Position numbers and translations under genes: made by a program. Under the pieces are notes generated by a model. It saw only the letters and a program-made list of their open reading frames with translations. It was not told the origin of the DNA and ran no database searches. Positions 9,163-17,770 of a stretch of DNA of 64,000 nucleotides are shown here, in pieces (position 1 is the stretch's first letter; every line of letters starts with the position of its first letter). Origin of the DNA: PALSA-1004 sp963804885 (GTDB lineage: Bacteria > Pseudomonadota > Gammaproteobacteria > Burkholderiales > SG8-41); assembly GCA_963804885.1 (NCBI GenBank), contig CAWDSF010000004.1, positions 372,001 to 436,000 on the forward strand. Direction: 5' to 3'.

Positions 9163-9465
9163 ATGGCCGCAAAGAAAAAAGCTAGCAAAAAGCCCGCGAA
9201 GAAAAAATCTGCACGTAAACCCAGCGCAGCGTTCATGAAGCCGATGCAGATTTCGGCAGCATTGAGCCCGGTGATCGGCTCCGGCCCCTACCCGCGCACT
9301 GAAGTCACCAAGAAATTGTGGGCATACATCAAGAAGCATGGTCTGCAGGATTCGAAGAACCGCCGCAACATCAATGCGGACGACAAGCTCAAAGAAGTAT
9401 TCGGCGGCAAGAAGCAGGTGTCGATGTTCGACATGACCAAACTGGTCAGCAAGCACCTGAAGTAA
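9163..9465 (+). CDS. SWIB/MDM2 domain protein with histone-H1-like lysine-rich tail
   Basis: A 100-residue basic protein in two parts. Residues 1-23 are a Lys/Ala tail (KKKASKKPAKKKSARK) like the DNA-binding tails of bacterial H1 homologues. Residues 24-100 are a SWIB/MDM2 fold (MQISAALSPVIG, TKKLWAYIKKHGLQD, NINADDKLKEVFG, VSMFDMTKLVSKHL). SWIB domains are known in eukaryotic chromatin remodellers and also in chlamydiae and many betaproteobacteria. A nucleoid-associated role is inferred from the tail. AAGGAG lies 8 bases before the ATG and a strong terminator follows, so it is a single-gene transcript. Confidence 0.92.
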   Translation: MAAKKKASKKPAKKKSARKPSAAFMKPMQISAALSPVIGSGPYPRTEVTKKLWAYIKKHGLQDSKNRRNINADDKLKEVFGGKKQVSMFDMTKLVSKHLK

Positions 9466-9487
9466 GCGCCGGATCAGGTTATTGTGA

Positions 9488-9526
9488 ACGGCCGGTGCCG
9501 CAATGCGGTGCCGGCCGTTTTATTTG
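9488..9526 (+). terminator. Rho-independent terminator after the SWIB gene
   Basis: A 14-bp stem (ACGGCCGGTGCCGC paired with GCGGTGCCGGCCGT, two G-U pairs) closes on a three-base loop AAT and is followed by TTTTATTT. It is 22 bases after the SWIB stop and may also serve the convergent MFS gene on the other strand. Confidence 0.88.
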
Positions 9527-9539
9527 TACGCGCGGAAAT

Positions 9540-10682
9540 TCAGCGCGCGGGGGCGTCCGGATTGCGCACGATACAGCCGGCGCCGACGAGCAATACCGCC
9601 ATGGTCCAGAATACGGGCGTCATACCGAGCGCGGCGCCGAGCGCGCCGAACAGCAAGGGAATCGCGGTCTGGCTGATGTTGATCAGCAGGGTGCGCACGG
9701 CGATCGCCTCGGCGCCGCGTCCCGGCGGCGCCTTGTTATAGAGCAGCGACATGATCATCGGCTGCGCGCCGCCCAGTCCCGCGCCCAGAAAGAATGCGAG
9801 CGCGATCAGGACCGGCACCGTCGTCACCAGCGGGAAAATAAAGAGCGCAACGCCGGTCGCGATCATCGCGCCGATCAGCATCTGCCATTCGCCGATGCGG
9901 TGGATCACGAGCGGCATCGCGAGGCGCACCACGAATACCGCGCCGCCGAACGCGCCCAGGATCAGGCCGATCGTCGACGCCGACAGGTTGATATTGTGGC
10001 CATGGATAGGCACCACGAATGAAAACAGGTCCCACACCATGGACAGGAGACCGCTCACGATGAAGACGCGCCGCATGGTCCGGCTCTTCAGAAGGTCGGT
10101 CAGCCGGCGCTGCTTGGCGCCATGCGCGTCCGCGGGTTGCGGCGGCACTTCGATGCGCCTCGCCATCAGCGCGACCCAAGTGGCGAGCGCAAAACACGCG
10201 AGCAGCAGCATCGTCCAGCGGTAACCGATCGCGTCGATCGCGAAGCCGGCGACCATCGGCCCCAGAAAACCCGACGTCGAGAAGCTGAGCGCGAGCCAGC
10301 TGAAATTTTTCGCGCGATCGGCCGGCTGGCCGACCACCGCCGCGAGATAGTTGACCGCGATGTGGTACACGATGAAGCCGGAACCCGCGAGGCAGCTCGT
10401 GACGAACAGCGCCGGCAGCGTCGGCGAGACCACCGTGACGACGATGCCGGCGAACAGCGCCGCCGCGCCGACGAGCATCGGCTTGCGCACGCCGATGCGG
10501 TCGATCAGGCGGCCCACGGCGATCGAAAAGGTCATCGGCAGGAACGCGAGCAGCGACAGCAGGATGCCCACGGTGAAAGGCGACGCCTGCAGGTTGAGGG
10601 CCAACAGCGATAGCGTCACGCGCGCGCCCGCATACGCGAGGTGCAGCGTGATCGTGAAAGGCAGGACGTAGGCGAGTGTCAC
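9540..10682 (-). CDS. MFS transporter
   Basis: A 380-residue membrane protein with about 11-12 hydrophobic helices and the MFS loop 2-3 motif in degenerate form (GRLIDRIGVRKPML, near residue 60). The halves are joined by a polar loop (EVPPQPADAHGAKQRRLTDLLKS) near residue 180. It lacks a family-specific signature, so substrate is unknown; an efflux or metabolite uptake role is possible. The start is GTG at 10682, chosen because hydrophobic sequence begins immediately. It is convergent with the SWIB gene and divergent from the TauD-type oxygenase. Confidence 0.85.
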   Translation of the reverse strand: MTLAYVLPFTITLHLAYAGARVTLSLLALNLQASPFTVGILLSLLAFLPMTFSIAVGRLIDRIGVRKPMLVGAAALFAGIVVTVVSPTLPALFVTSCLAGSGFIVYHIAVNYLAAVVGQPADRAKNFSWLALSFSTSGFLGPMVAGFAIDAIGYRWTMLLLACFALATWVALMARRIEVPPQPADAHGAKQRRLTDLLKSRTMRRVFIVSGLLSMVWDLFSFVVPIHGHNINLSASTIGLILGAFGGAVFVVRLAMPLVIHRIGEWQMLIGAMIATGVALFIFPLVTTVPVLIALAFFLGAGLGGAQPMIMSLLYNKAPPGRGAEAIAVRTLLINISQTAIPLLFGALGAALGMTPVFWTMAVLLVGAGCIVRNPDAPAR

Positions 10683-10834
10683 TTAGATTGCCTGGCAACA
10701 CCGAAAGAAAGCGCGATTTTACCTTGGGTTGCTGCGTGCGCCGCGGTTTAAGGGGCCCTGCGCACGCGTAACGAGGCTTCTTCGGTATACTCGTACGCGC
10801 ATCTTCGTCCGAACTCTGCTGCGACTGCACCGCC

Positions 10835-11659
10835 ATGGAAGTGAAAAAACTCACCGCCGCCATCGGCGCCGAAATTCACGGCGTCGATCTCGCGCAAACG
10901 ATCACGCCGGATACCGTCCGGGAAATTCGCCAGGCGTGGCTCGAGCATTGCGTGATTTTTTTTCGCGAGCAGGCGCTCGACGACGCGCAGTTCCTCGCGT
11001 TTGCGCAAGCGCTCGGCGTGCCGGTCGAATATCCGTTCATCAAAGGCCTGCCCGGGCATCCGTGCATTACGCCGGTGGTCAAGCTCGAGCACGAACGCCA
11101 TAATTTCGGCGGCATCTGGCATTCCGACACGACTTATCTCGAGGCGCCGCCGATGGGCACGCTGCTGCTCGCGCGCGAAGTGCCGCCGGCCGGCGGCGAC
11201 ACGCTGTTCGCCAATCAGTATCTCGCGTACGAAACCCTGTCCGCCGGCCTGCAGCAAACGCTCGCTGATTTGATCGGCGTCGCGAGCTCGGCCAAAGCCG
11301 ATGTCACGCGGACGCGCGAAGACCGCTTGAAAACCGATGGGCGCGACGATGCGCGCAAAGAATACAGCGCCGAGCATCCGGTCGTGCGCACGCATCCCGA
11401 AACCGGCCGCAAAGCACTCTATGTCAATGTGGGCCATACGGTGCGCTTCAAAGGCTGGACCGAAGCGGAGAGCGCGCCCCTGTTGAATTTTCTGTTTCAG
11501 CACCAGATCCAGGCCGAGTTCACGTGCCGCTTCAACTGGCGCGTGGGCTCGATGGCGCTGTGGGACAATCGCTGCGCCCAGCATTATCCGGTCAACGATT
11601 ATCACGGCCACCGGCGCGTGATGCACCGGATTACACTCGCCGGCGATACGCCGCGCTGA
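10835..11659 (+). CDS. TauD/TfdA family Fe(II)/2-oxoglutarate dioxygenase
   Basis: A 274-residue oxygenase of the taurine/2,4-D dioxygenase family. The iron ligands are visible: IWHSDTTYLEAPP (HxD) near residue 95 and a distal histidine late in the protein in CAQHYPVNDYHGHRRVMHRITL, where the Arg ten or so residues on binds 2-oxoglutarate. The N-terminus (GAEIHGVDLAQ) is also characteristic. Such enzymes hydroxylate small carbon compounds such as sulfonates, phenoxyacids or alpha-ketoacids. The Bug receptor gene follows after 11 bases with its own AGGAGG, so both are likely co-transcribed and the receptor may bring in the substrate. Confidence 0.92.
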   Translation: MEVKKLTAAIGAEIHGVDLAQTITPDTVREIRQAWLEHCVIFFREQALDDAQFLAFAQALGVPVEYPFIKGLPGHPCITPVVKLEHERHNFGGIWHSDTTYLEAPPMGTLLLAREVPPAGGDTLFANQYLAYETLSAGLQQTLADLIGVASSAKADVTRTREDRLKTDGRDDARKEYSAEHPVVRTHPETGRKALYVNVGHTVRFKGWTEAESAPLLNFLFQHQIQAEFTCRFNWRVGSMALWDNRCAQHYPVNDYHGHRRVMHRITLAGDTPR

Positions 11660-11670
11660 CAGGAGGAGCA

Positions 11671-12645
11671 ATGTTCATCCCGACCCCGCTGCGCTGCGCG
11701 GTGTTTGCGGTCGCGGCGGTCGTGACTGGCGCTGCCCTGGCGCAGGCGTACCCGTCGCGGCCGATCCGCTTCGTCGTGCCCCAGACGCCCGGCGGCGCTT
11801 CGGATGCGCTCGCACGGGTAACGGGGCTCAAGCTCGGCGACCGCTGGGCCCAGCAGTTCGTGATCGACAATCGCGGCGGCGCGGGCGGGAATATAGGTAC
11901 AGATACGGTCGCCAAGAGCGCGCCGGACGGCTACACGTGGCTGCTCGCCTACGTCGGCACGCACGCAATCAACGCCGCGCTCTACAAGAAGCTGCCGTTC
12001 GATCCCGATCGCGACTTCGCCCCCGTGGCAACTCTTGCGACGCTGCCGTTCGTGGTTATCGTCAACAACAATCTGCCCGTGAAAAATGTGCAGGAGCTGA
12101 TCGCGCTCGCCAAAACGAAGCCGGGAGGGCTCTCGTACGGCTCGGCCGGCAGCGGTTCGGTCAATCATCTGCTCGGCGTGATGCTGAATTCACTTGGCGG
12201 CGTCAATATCGTGCACGTGCCGTATCGTGGCGCCGCCGCCGCATTGACCGATACCATGAGCGGACAGGTGCAGATGTACTACGCGAGCATGCCGTCGGTC
12301 GTGCAGCACGTGCGCGCCGGCGCCGTGCGCGCGATCGCGGTCACCAGCGCGGCGCGCTCCGATGCGTTGAAGGATGTCCCGACCGTCGCGGAATCGGGAT
12401 TTCCCGGTTTCGACGTGAATCCATGGTTCGGCATCCTCGTGCCCGCGGGCACGCCGGCGGCGGTCATCGGCAAGATCAATGGCGACGTCAACCAGATGCT
12501 CGCGCAGAAGGACGTGATAGACCGCTTCACGAATCTGGGCGCGGTGCCGTTTGCGACGACCCCCGCGCAGTTTTCGCGCATCGCGCACGACGACATCGTG
12601 AAATGGGCGAAAGTCGTCAGGGAATCCGGCGCGACAGTGGATTGA
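11671..12645 (+). CDS. Tripartite tricarboxylate transporter receptor (Bug family)
   Basis: A periplasmic solute-binding protein of about 324 residues. A signal peptide occupies residues 1-26 (cut near ALAQA-YPSRP), followed by the family hallmarks YPSRPIRFVVPQTPGGASD, VIDNRGGAGGNIG, KSAPDGYTWL, VHVPYRGAAAAL and VPTVAESGFPGFD. Bug proteins capture organic acids and related solutes for TctA/TctB permeases or act as signal receptors. The ATG at 11671 was chosen over an earlier in-frame start because AGGAGG precedes it and it starts the signal peptide. No tctA or tctB gene is in the window. It follows the TauD-type oxygenase as the second gene of a two-gene unit. Confidence 0.95.
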   Translation: MFIPTPLRCAVFAVAAVVTGAALAQAYPSRPIRFVVPQTPGGASDALARVTGLKLGDRWAQQFVIDNRGGAGGNIGTDTVAKSAPDGYTWLLAYVGTHAINAALYKKLPFDPDRDFAPVATLATLPFVVIVNNNLPVKNVQELIALAKTKPGGLSYGSAGSGSVNHLLGVMLNSLGGVNIVHVPYRGAAAALTDTMSGQVQMYYASMPSVVQHVRAGAVRAIAVTSAARSDALKDVPTVAESGFPGFDVNPWFGILVPAGTPAAVIGKINGDVNQMLAQKDVIDRFTNLGAVPFATTPAQFSRIAHDDIVKWAKVVRESGATVD

Positions 12646-12649
12646 GCAA

Positions 12650-13552
12650 CTATTCCGGCGCCGGCTGATCGCGTTTCCACGCGACGAGCGCGACGCCCGC
12701 GCACGTGATCGCGATCCCCAGAACGGAAACGATGCTCGGCACGACTTTGAACAGCGCGAACTCGAGCACCACCGCAAATACCGGCGTCAGATAGAAGAGG
12801 CTCGTCACGCGCGTCGCTTCGCCGTGGCGCATCAGCGTGTGCAGTGCGCTCACGGCGAGGATGGATGCACAGATGACGAGGAAGATGATCGCCGCGAAGA
12901 GCGGCCACGCGAACGTGATGCGGAAGCCTTCAACGAACCAGGCGAGCGGCGCGAGCACCATTGCGGAAGCGGCAAACTGCAGCAGCGACGCCGTGCGCAG
13001 ATCGACGTGCTGACAGAAAACGCGCTGATAGAGCGTGCCGGCGGTAACTGCGAGCAGGGCAATGATAACCGCGCACAGGCTGCCGATGGTCATTTCGCGG
13101 ATGTCGATCTTGTGCCAGACGACCAGCACGACGCCGGCGAAGCCAACCGCGATGCCGAGCCACTGACGGGGCGACAGTCGCTCGCCCATCCAGCGCGACG
13201 CGACCAGCGCGGTCAACAGAGGTTGCACGGTGAGCAGCACTGCCGTGATGCCGGCCGATACGCCCAAGTACTGCGTGTAGTGGCTGCCGCCGAGATGAAT
13301 TGCGTGCATCAGTAGGCCAGCGACGATCACGTGGCCGAATTCGGTACGCGATGCGGGCCAGCGCGCGCGCATGATCAGCACGATGGGGATCATGCACGCG
13401 ATGCCGAAAATGAAGCGCGCCGTCAGAAACGTGAAGGGCGGGGCATACAGCATGCCGATTTTCGACGCGAGAAAACCCGAGCCCCAGATGGCGACGAAGT
13501 ACCACGCGAGAAACGAATCGAACCAGCGGCGGCGGGAAACGGCGGCAGTCAT
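12650..13552 (-). CDS. EamA/DMT family transporter
   Basis: A 300-residue inner-membrane protein with about ten helices arranged as two EamA repeats, the first near residues 12-145 (YFVAIWGSGFLASKIG at the start) and the second near 155-290 (YLTPVFAVVLEFALF, ending in GVALVAWKR). DMT proteins export or take up small metabolites; the substrate cannot be told. It ends 4 bases from the convergent Bug gene and is divergent from the DUF47/PiT genes. Confidence 0.9.
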   Translation of the reverse strand: MTAAVSRRRWFDSFLAWYFVAIWGSGFLASKIGMLYAPPFTFLTARFIFGIACMIPIVLIMRARWPASRTEFGHVIVAGLLMHAIHLGGSHYTQYLGVSAGITAVLLTVQPLLTALVASRWMGERLSPRQWLGIAVGFAGVVLVVWHKIDIREMTIGSLCAVIIALLAVTAGTLYQRVFCQHVDLRTASLLQFAASAMVLAPLAWFVEGFRITFAWPLFAAIIFLVICASILAVSALHTLMRHGEATRVTSLFYLTPVFAVVLEFALFKVVPSIVSVLGIAITCAGVALVAWKRDQPAPE

Positions 13553-13710
13553 GCGGGCGGAACGATGCAGAACTATGCAGACGGAATCGCGAGTATAACC
13601 CGCGGAAAATCGGCGCCGGCGCGCGCCAAACCGGCTAAACTATCGCCCTGCACCAATCGGGACCGGGCGCGAGCGCGCCGCGGCCCGCCCGCCACCGATC
13701 CGGAGGTACG

Positions 13711-14337
13711 ATGTTTGCACGCCTGATGCCGCGCCAGGGCAAGTTCTTCGATTTGTTCAACGAGCATGCCGAGCAGATCGTGCTCGGCAGCCACGAGCTG
13801 GCCGCGCTGATGGCGAGCCGCGACGATCTCGAACGCCGTACCTACAACATCGAATCGATCGAGAAGCGCGCCGACAAGATCACGCGCACGACGATCGAGC
13901 TCGTGCACAAAACCTTCATCACGCCGATCGACCGCGAAGACATCCACCAGCTCATCAGCAAGATGGACGACATCCTCGACCTCATCGAGGACTCGGCGCA
14001 GCTCATGTTCTTGTACGACGTGCGCGATCCCACGCCCGAGGCGAAAAAGCTCGCGGACATTTGCGTCGCCTGCTGCGAAAAAGTGAAATCCGCCGTGTCG
14101 CTGCTGTCCAGCATGGACAACGCGCCCGCCATCATGGCGCTCTGCAACGACATCGACCGGCTCGAGTCCGAGGCCGACCACGTGATGCGCGGGGCGATCG
14201 CGCGGCTCTTCCGCGAAGAGCCGGATGTGCGCGAGCTGATCAAGCTGCGGACGGTTTACGAGCATCTGGAGACCGTAACCGACCGTTGCGAAGACGTCGC
14301 CAACATCATCCAGGGCATCGTGATCGAAAATTCATGA
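13711..14337 (+). CDS. DUF47 family PhoU-like PiT accessory protein
   Basis: A 208-residue all-helical protein of the DUF47/Pit accessory family (FFDLFNEHAEQIVLGSHEL at the start, ADKITRTTIELVHKTFITPIDREDIHQLISKMDDILDLIED in the middle, ended by a cluster with YEHLETVTDRCEDVANIIQGI). The E/D-rich helices resemble the metal-binding helices of PhoU. It is directly upstream of the PiT gene (40 bases), the usual arrangement, and is thought to control that transporter. GGAGG precedes the ATG. Confidence 0.93.
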   Translation: MFARLMPRQGKFFDLFNEHAEQIVLGSHELAALMASRDDLERRTYNIESIEKRADKITRTTIELVHKTFITPIDREDIHQLISKMDDILDLIEDSAQLMFLYDVRDPTPEAKKLADICVACCEKVKSAVSLLSSMDNAPAIMALCNDIDRLESEADHVMRGAIARLFREEPDVRELIKLRTVYEHLETVTDRCEDVANIIQGIVIENS

Positions 14338-14377
14338 GCGGCGGGGTTCGGCGGGTGAAGGCGGCGGGGCGCGCCGC

Positions 14378-15372
14378 ATGAGTTTCGAGGTACTCGTCCT
14401 GCTGGTGCTGGTCGCGCTTGCGTTCGACTTCATGAACGGCTTCCATGACGCCGCCAACGCTATCGCCACCATCGTGTCGACGCGCGTTCTGCGGCCGCAA
14501 TGGGCCGTCGCCTGGGCCGCTTTTTTCAACCTCGCGGCGTTCGTGGTGTTCGGCGTAGCCGTGGCCTCGACGATCGGCAAGGGCATCATCGATCCCAAGA
14601 TCGTCGATCATTACGTGATTTTCGGCGCGCTGATCGGCGCGATCACGTGGAACATTATCACGTGGTATTACGGCATACCGTCGAGTTCGTCGCATGCGCT
14701 GATCGGCGGCCTGGCCGGCGCGGCGGTCGCAAAGGGCGGCGTGCATACGCTCGATCGGCGAGCGGGTTTCTGAAGGCGGCGGCGGCGATCGTGTTGTCGC
14801 CCGCGCTCGGCTTCGTACTCGGCGTCGCGCTGATGTTGGCGGTGTCGTGGATGTGGCGGCGCTCGACGCCGCGCCGCGTCGATCGCTGGTTCCGGCGGCT
14901 GCAACTCGTGTCGGCGGCGCTCTACAGTCTCGGGCACGGCGGCAACGACGCGCAGAAAACCATGGGCATCATCTGGATGCTGCTGATCACTGCGGGAAAT
15001 ATCGGGCAGCACGATCCCCTGCCGCTCTGGGTAGTGTTCGCGTGCTATGGCACGATCGCGTTGGGCACTTTGTTCGGCGGCTGGCGCATCGTCAAGACCA
15101 TGGGCCAGCGCATCACGCGCTTAAAGCCGGTCAGCGGCTTTTGCGCGGAGACCGGCGGGGCAATCACCTTGTTTCTGGCCACCGGGCTCGGCGTGCCGGT
15201 TTCGACCACGCACACGATTACCGGCGCCATAGTGGGCGTCGGCTCGGTGCAAAAGCTGTCAGCGGTGCGGTGGGGGGTTGCCGGCAATATCGTGTGGGCG
15301 TGGATTTTCACGATCCCGTGCTCGGCGTTCGTCGCGGCAGTCGCGTGGTGGCTGGCGCAACACTACTTCTAA
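14378..15372 (+). CDS. pit: PiT family inorganic phosphate transporter, frameshifted
   Basis: Two overlapping frames together make a complete PiT phosphate/cation symporter of about 330 residues. The first (14378 to about 14752) has the N-terminal signature FDFMNGFHDAANAIATIVSTRVL and GIPSSSSHALIGG. The second (about 14766 to 15372) carries SGFLKAAAAIVLSPALGF, SLGHGGNDAQKTMGII, GFCAETGGAITLF and GVPVSTTHTITGAIVGVG. The break lies at 14750-14766, where the sequence fits two extra G residues in what should read TLIGSGFLK. Everything on both sides is conserved. Whether the protein is made depends on whether this is a sequencing error. Partner of the DUF47 gene upstream. Confidence 0.9.
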
Positions 15373-15377
15373 ACTGC

Positions 15378-15412
15378 CAGGCCGCCGCGGGGTTCACACG
15401 GCGGCCTGCTTT
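15378..15412. terminator. Hairpin terminator between pit and the bactofilin gene
   Basis: A perfect 10-bp stem (CAGGCCGCCG with CGGCGGCCTG) and an 11-base loop lies 5 bases after the pit stop, followed on the plus strand by CTTTCC. It sits between two convergent genes and probably ends both transcripts. Confidence 0.7.
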
Positions 15413-15426
15413 CCTGCAGCGAAAGC

Positions 15427-15987
15427 CTATTGCGTGCCGGTGCGGCCGGCCGAAGACACGTGCTGGATGCGCAGTGACTTCTCGTCCTCTCCGAGTTTCT
15501 TGATGTCGCCGCTGATCTCGCCGCCTTCCTCGATCACCAGCTTGCCGTAGCGGATTTTGCCGGTGACCTGGCCCGTCGCGTGGATGGTCAGGCATTTCCG
15601 GACCGTGAGCTCGCCCGAAAATCCGCCGTGGATTTCGGCGATGTCGATGCCGGCGGTGCCGGAGAACGTGCCGTTCTCCGCGATTTGTATCATCCGGCTG
15701 TCCATCGTCGCCTCAACATGACCTTCGACGACCAGGGTGTCGCAGTCGGTGATCTCGACGCCCTTCAGCTTGATGTTGGGGCCGACGATGAGCTGGCTGC
15801 CCTGAGTATCGGCTTTGCCGGCAACGGGCTTCGTCACGGGTCGGCGCGAGTCGTCGACCGAGGGCGTATTGACCGCGCCGGGTGAGCGCGAGCCGGGCGC
15901 GGTACTGGCGACGGCGGCTGCGGCGGTACTCGGTACATCCGGCTTCTTATCCGGGGTGCGGCCGAAAAAAGTGTCGCGTTGTAGCAT
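15427..15987 (-). CDS. Bactofilin (polymer-forming cytoskeletal protein)
   Basis: A protein of about 186 residues. The first 75 are polar and low in complexity, rich in Ala, Pro and Thr. The rest is a bactofilin right-handed beta-helix with the repeating hydrophobic pattern IVGPNIKLKGVEITDCDTLVVEGHVEA, MIQIAENGTFSG, IDIAEIHGGFSGELTV and GKIRYGKLVIEEGGEISG. Bactofilins polymerise without nucleotide and scaffold cell-envelope sites in the cytoplasm. The start at 15987 was chosen over an upstream in-frame ATG because GGAGGAAG is just before it. Monocistronic. Confidence 0.92.
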   Translation of the reverse strand: MLQRDTFFGRTPDKKPDVPSTAAAAVASTAPGSRSPGAVNTPSVDDSRRPVTKPVAGKADTQGSQLIVGPNIKLKGVEITDCDTLVVEGHVEATMDSRMIQIAENGTFSGTAGIDIAEIHGGFSGELTVRKCLTIHATGQVTGKIRYGKLVIEEGGEISGDIKKLGEDEKSLRIQHVSSAGRTGTQ

Positions 15988-16312
15988 GACTTCCTCCACT
16001 GAAGATTGAAAATTCGAAATCGCTAGCCATGGATTTGAGTGCCATGCCATCGATAACTTGGTGGGCGTTCGCAACTTGCGTGCCTGTCAGTGTGACGGCA
16101 GAAGGGCGTAAGAGTTCGTGCTACAAAACAAAAAGTTACGCGAATACTGAATGACTTAGGGCGGAGCCATGTAGGACGCAAGTGTCGCCGCGTCACGACG
16201 CCATTCGGCGCGCATTCGGCAATCCGCTGTATTACAAGGATATGACTTGTCGGCAGTCGGCGACAGCGCTGTAGGGCGTCGATACGTTTTTTACTGCTAA
16301 CCCGCCAAAAAT
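15988..16312. other. Intergenic stretch, no gene seen
   Basis: 325 bases between the bactofilin start and the D-aminoacylase stop. It contains the bactofilin promoter region and an AT-richer patch around 16110-16150. No conserved open frame or hairpin was found. Confidence 0.45.
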
Positions 16313-17755
16313 CTAAGCGTTGCGCAATAAAACGCGGCCCGGTCGCGCGCCAGTCGATTTTCCATCGCGCCAGATGACGCCACCGTTGACGATCACGGTG
16401 CCGATGCCGCGCGCCGGCAGTGTCGAGTGCTGAAAGTCCGCCGTGTCGATTACGGTGTCGGCGTTGAAGAGCGTGATGTCGGCGTAGGCGCCCGCTTTCA
16501 GCACGCCGCGCCCCTTGAGCCCGAACTTGCCGGCAGTGAGTCCCGTCATCTTGTAAACCGCGGTTTCGAGCGGAAATAACTTCAACTCGCGCGAGTAGTG
16601 GCCGAGCACCCGCGGAAAAGTGCCCCACAGGCGCGGGTGCGGCTTGGTGTCGTGCGGCAGCCCGTCGGAACCGATCATGGTGTCCTCGAACGCGAGGATG
16701 CGCTGGACGTCGTGCTCGTCGAGCATGAAGTAAATCGCGCCGGCAGGCTTGATTTTCTCGACGGCCTCGGCCTGCGTCATGCCGAGCCGGCGCGCGACCT
16801 CGTCGAGATCCACGCCCGCGAACTCGGGATGCGGCTTGGACCACGTGACGATAATGCGCGACGACTGCTCGAGCCGGTCGTAGCGCAACACGGTCGACGA
16901 GGCGATGTACGGGTAGCAGTCCAGCCCCATCGGCTGGGTCTGCATGCGCGCGGCAATCAGCTTCAGGGTTTCGGTCGAGCGGCCGTGGTTGCGGGTGCCG
17001 ACCGTCTTATGGTGCGAAATCACGACCGGCACTTTGAGGGTGCGGCCGATCAGGCAGGTTTCCTCGATCGACTCGATGACGTGGTCGTCCTCGTTGCGCA
17101 TGTGCGTGACGTAGAGTCCGTCGAATTCGGACAGCGGCCGGCAGATCTCGATGATTTCCTCCGTCGGCGCGCACGCCGCCGGCGGGTACGCGGTGCCGGT
17201 GGAGACTCCGATCGCGCCGGACGCCAGCGATTCGTGCGCCATCGCGCGCATTTTTGCGATCTCGGCCGGGGTCGCCGCGCGGTCGAGCCGGTCCATTGCC
17301 GCGACGCGGAACGTCGTGTGGCCGACCAGGCACGTCGCGTTGATTGCCGCGGGATGGGCTGCCAGCTCTTCGCGGTAGGCGCGGAAGGTCGGAAACTTGA
17401 ACCAGTCGCCGCTGCCGTCGAGCAGGTCGAGCGGCGGCGTGGCCGAGCCGTTGGCGGGCGAGTGCGCGAGGCTGATCCCGCAATTGCCGGCGACCACGGT
17501 CGTGACGCCCTGGCTCGCTTTCGGCGCCATGTCCGGATTGGACAAGAGCATGCGATCGTCGTGGGTGTGCGCGTCGATGAAACCGGGCGCCGCGATCAGG
17601 CCGGAGCCGTCGATTTCGGTATCGGCGCTCGCTCGGTCGAGCGCGCCGATCTTGACGATCTTGTCGCCGCGCACGCCGATCTCGCCGCGATAGCGCGGCG
17701 CGCGCGTGCCGTCGATGATCGTCGCGTTGCGGACGATCAGGTCGTAAGTGTTCAT
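16313..17755 (-). CDS. N-acyl-D-amino-acid deacylase (amidohydrolase family)
   Basis: A 480-residue member of the D-aminoacylase branch of the amidohydrolase superfamily. Metal-binding signatures are GFIDAHTHDDRML near residue 62 and VVISHHKTVG near 245. The D-aminoacylase features GVTTVVAGNCGISLA (residue 85) and MIGSDGLPHDTKPHPRLWGTFPRVLGHYSRE (residue 365, catalytic Asp) are intact, and the C-terminal small domain ends with GTVIVNGGVIWRDGK. It hydrolyses N-acyl-D-amino acids to acid and D-amino acid. It lies 15 bases behind a Bug receptor gene on the same strand, so receptor and hydrolase probably form one operon, the receptor importing an acylated amino acid or its product. Confidence 0.93.
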   Translation of the reverse strand: MNTYDLIVRNATIIDGTRAPRYRGEIGVRGDKIVKIGALDRASADTEIDGSGLIAAPGFIDAHTHDDRMLLSNPDMAPKASQGVTTVVAGNCGISLAHSPANGSATPPLDLLDGSGDWFKFPTFRAYREELAAHPAAINATCLVGHTTFRVAAMDRLDRAATPAEIAKMRAMAHESLASGAIGVSTGTAYPPAACAPTEEIIEICRPLSEFDGLYVTHMRNEDDHVIESIEETCLIGRTLKVPVVISHHKTVGTRNHGRSTETLKLIAARMQTQPMGLDCYPYIASSTVLRYDRLEQSSRIIVTWSKPHPEFAGVDLDEVARRLGMTQAEAVEKIKPAGAIYFMLDEHDVQRILAFEDTMIGSDGLPHDTKPHPRLWGTFPRVLGHYSRELKLFPLETAVYKMTGLTAGKFGLKGRGVLKAGAYADITLFNADTVIDTADFQHSTLPARGIGTVIVNGGVIWRDGKSTGARPGRVLLRNA

Positions 17756-17770
17756 TCGCGGCCATGTCGG

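Noticed and set aside
14750..14766. Programmed frameshifting in pit
   Set aside because: No slippery heptamer is seen and PiT proteins are not known to use it; an indel of two G residues explains the site.
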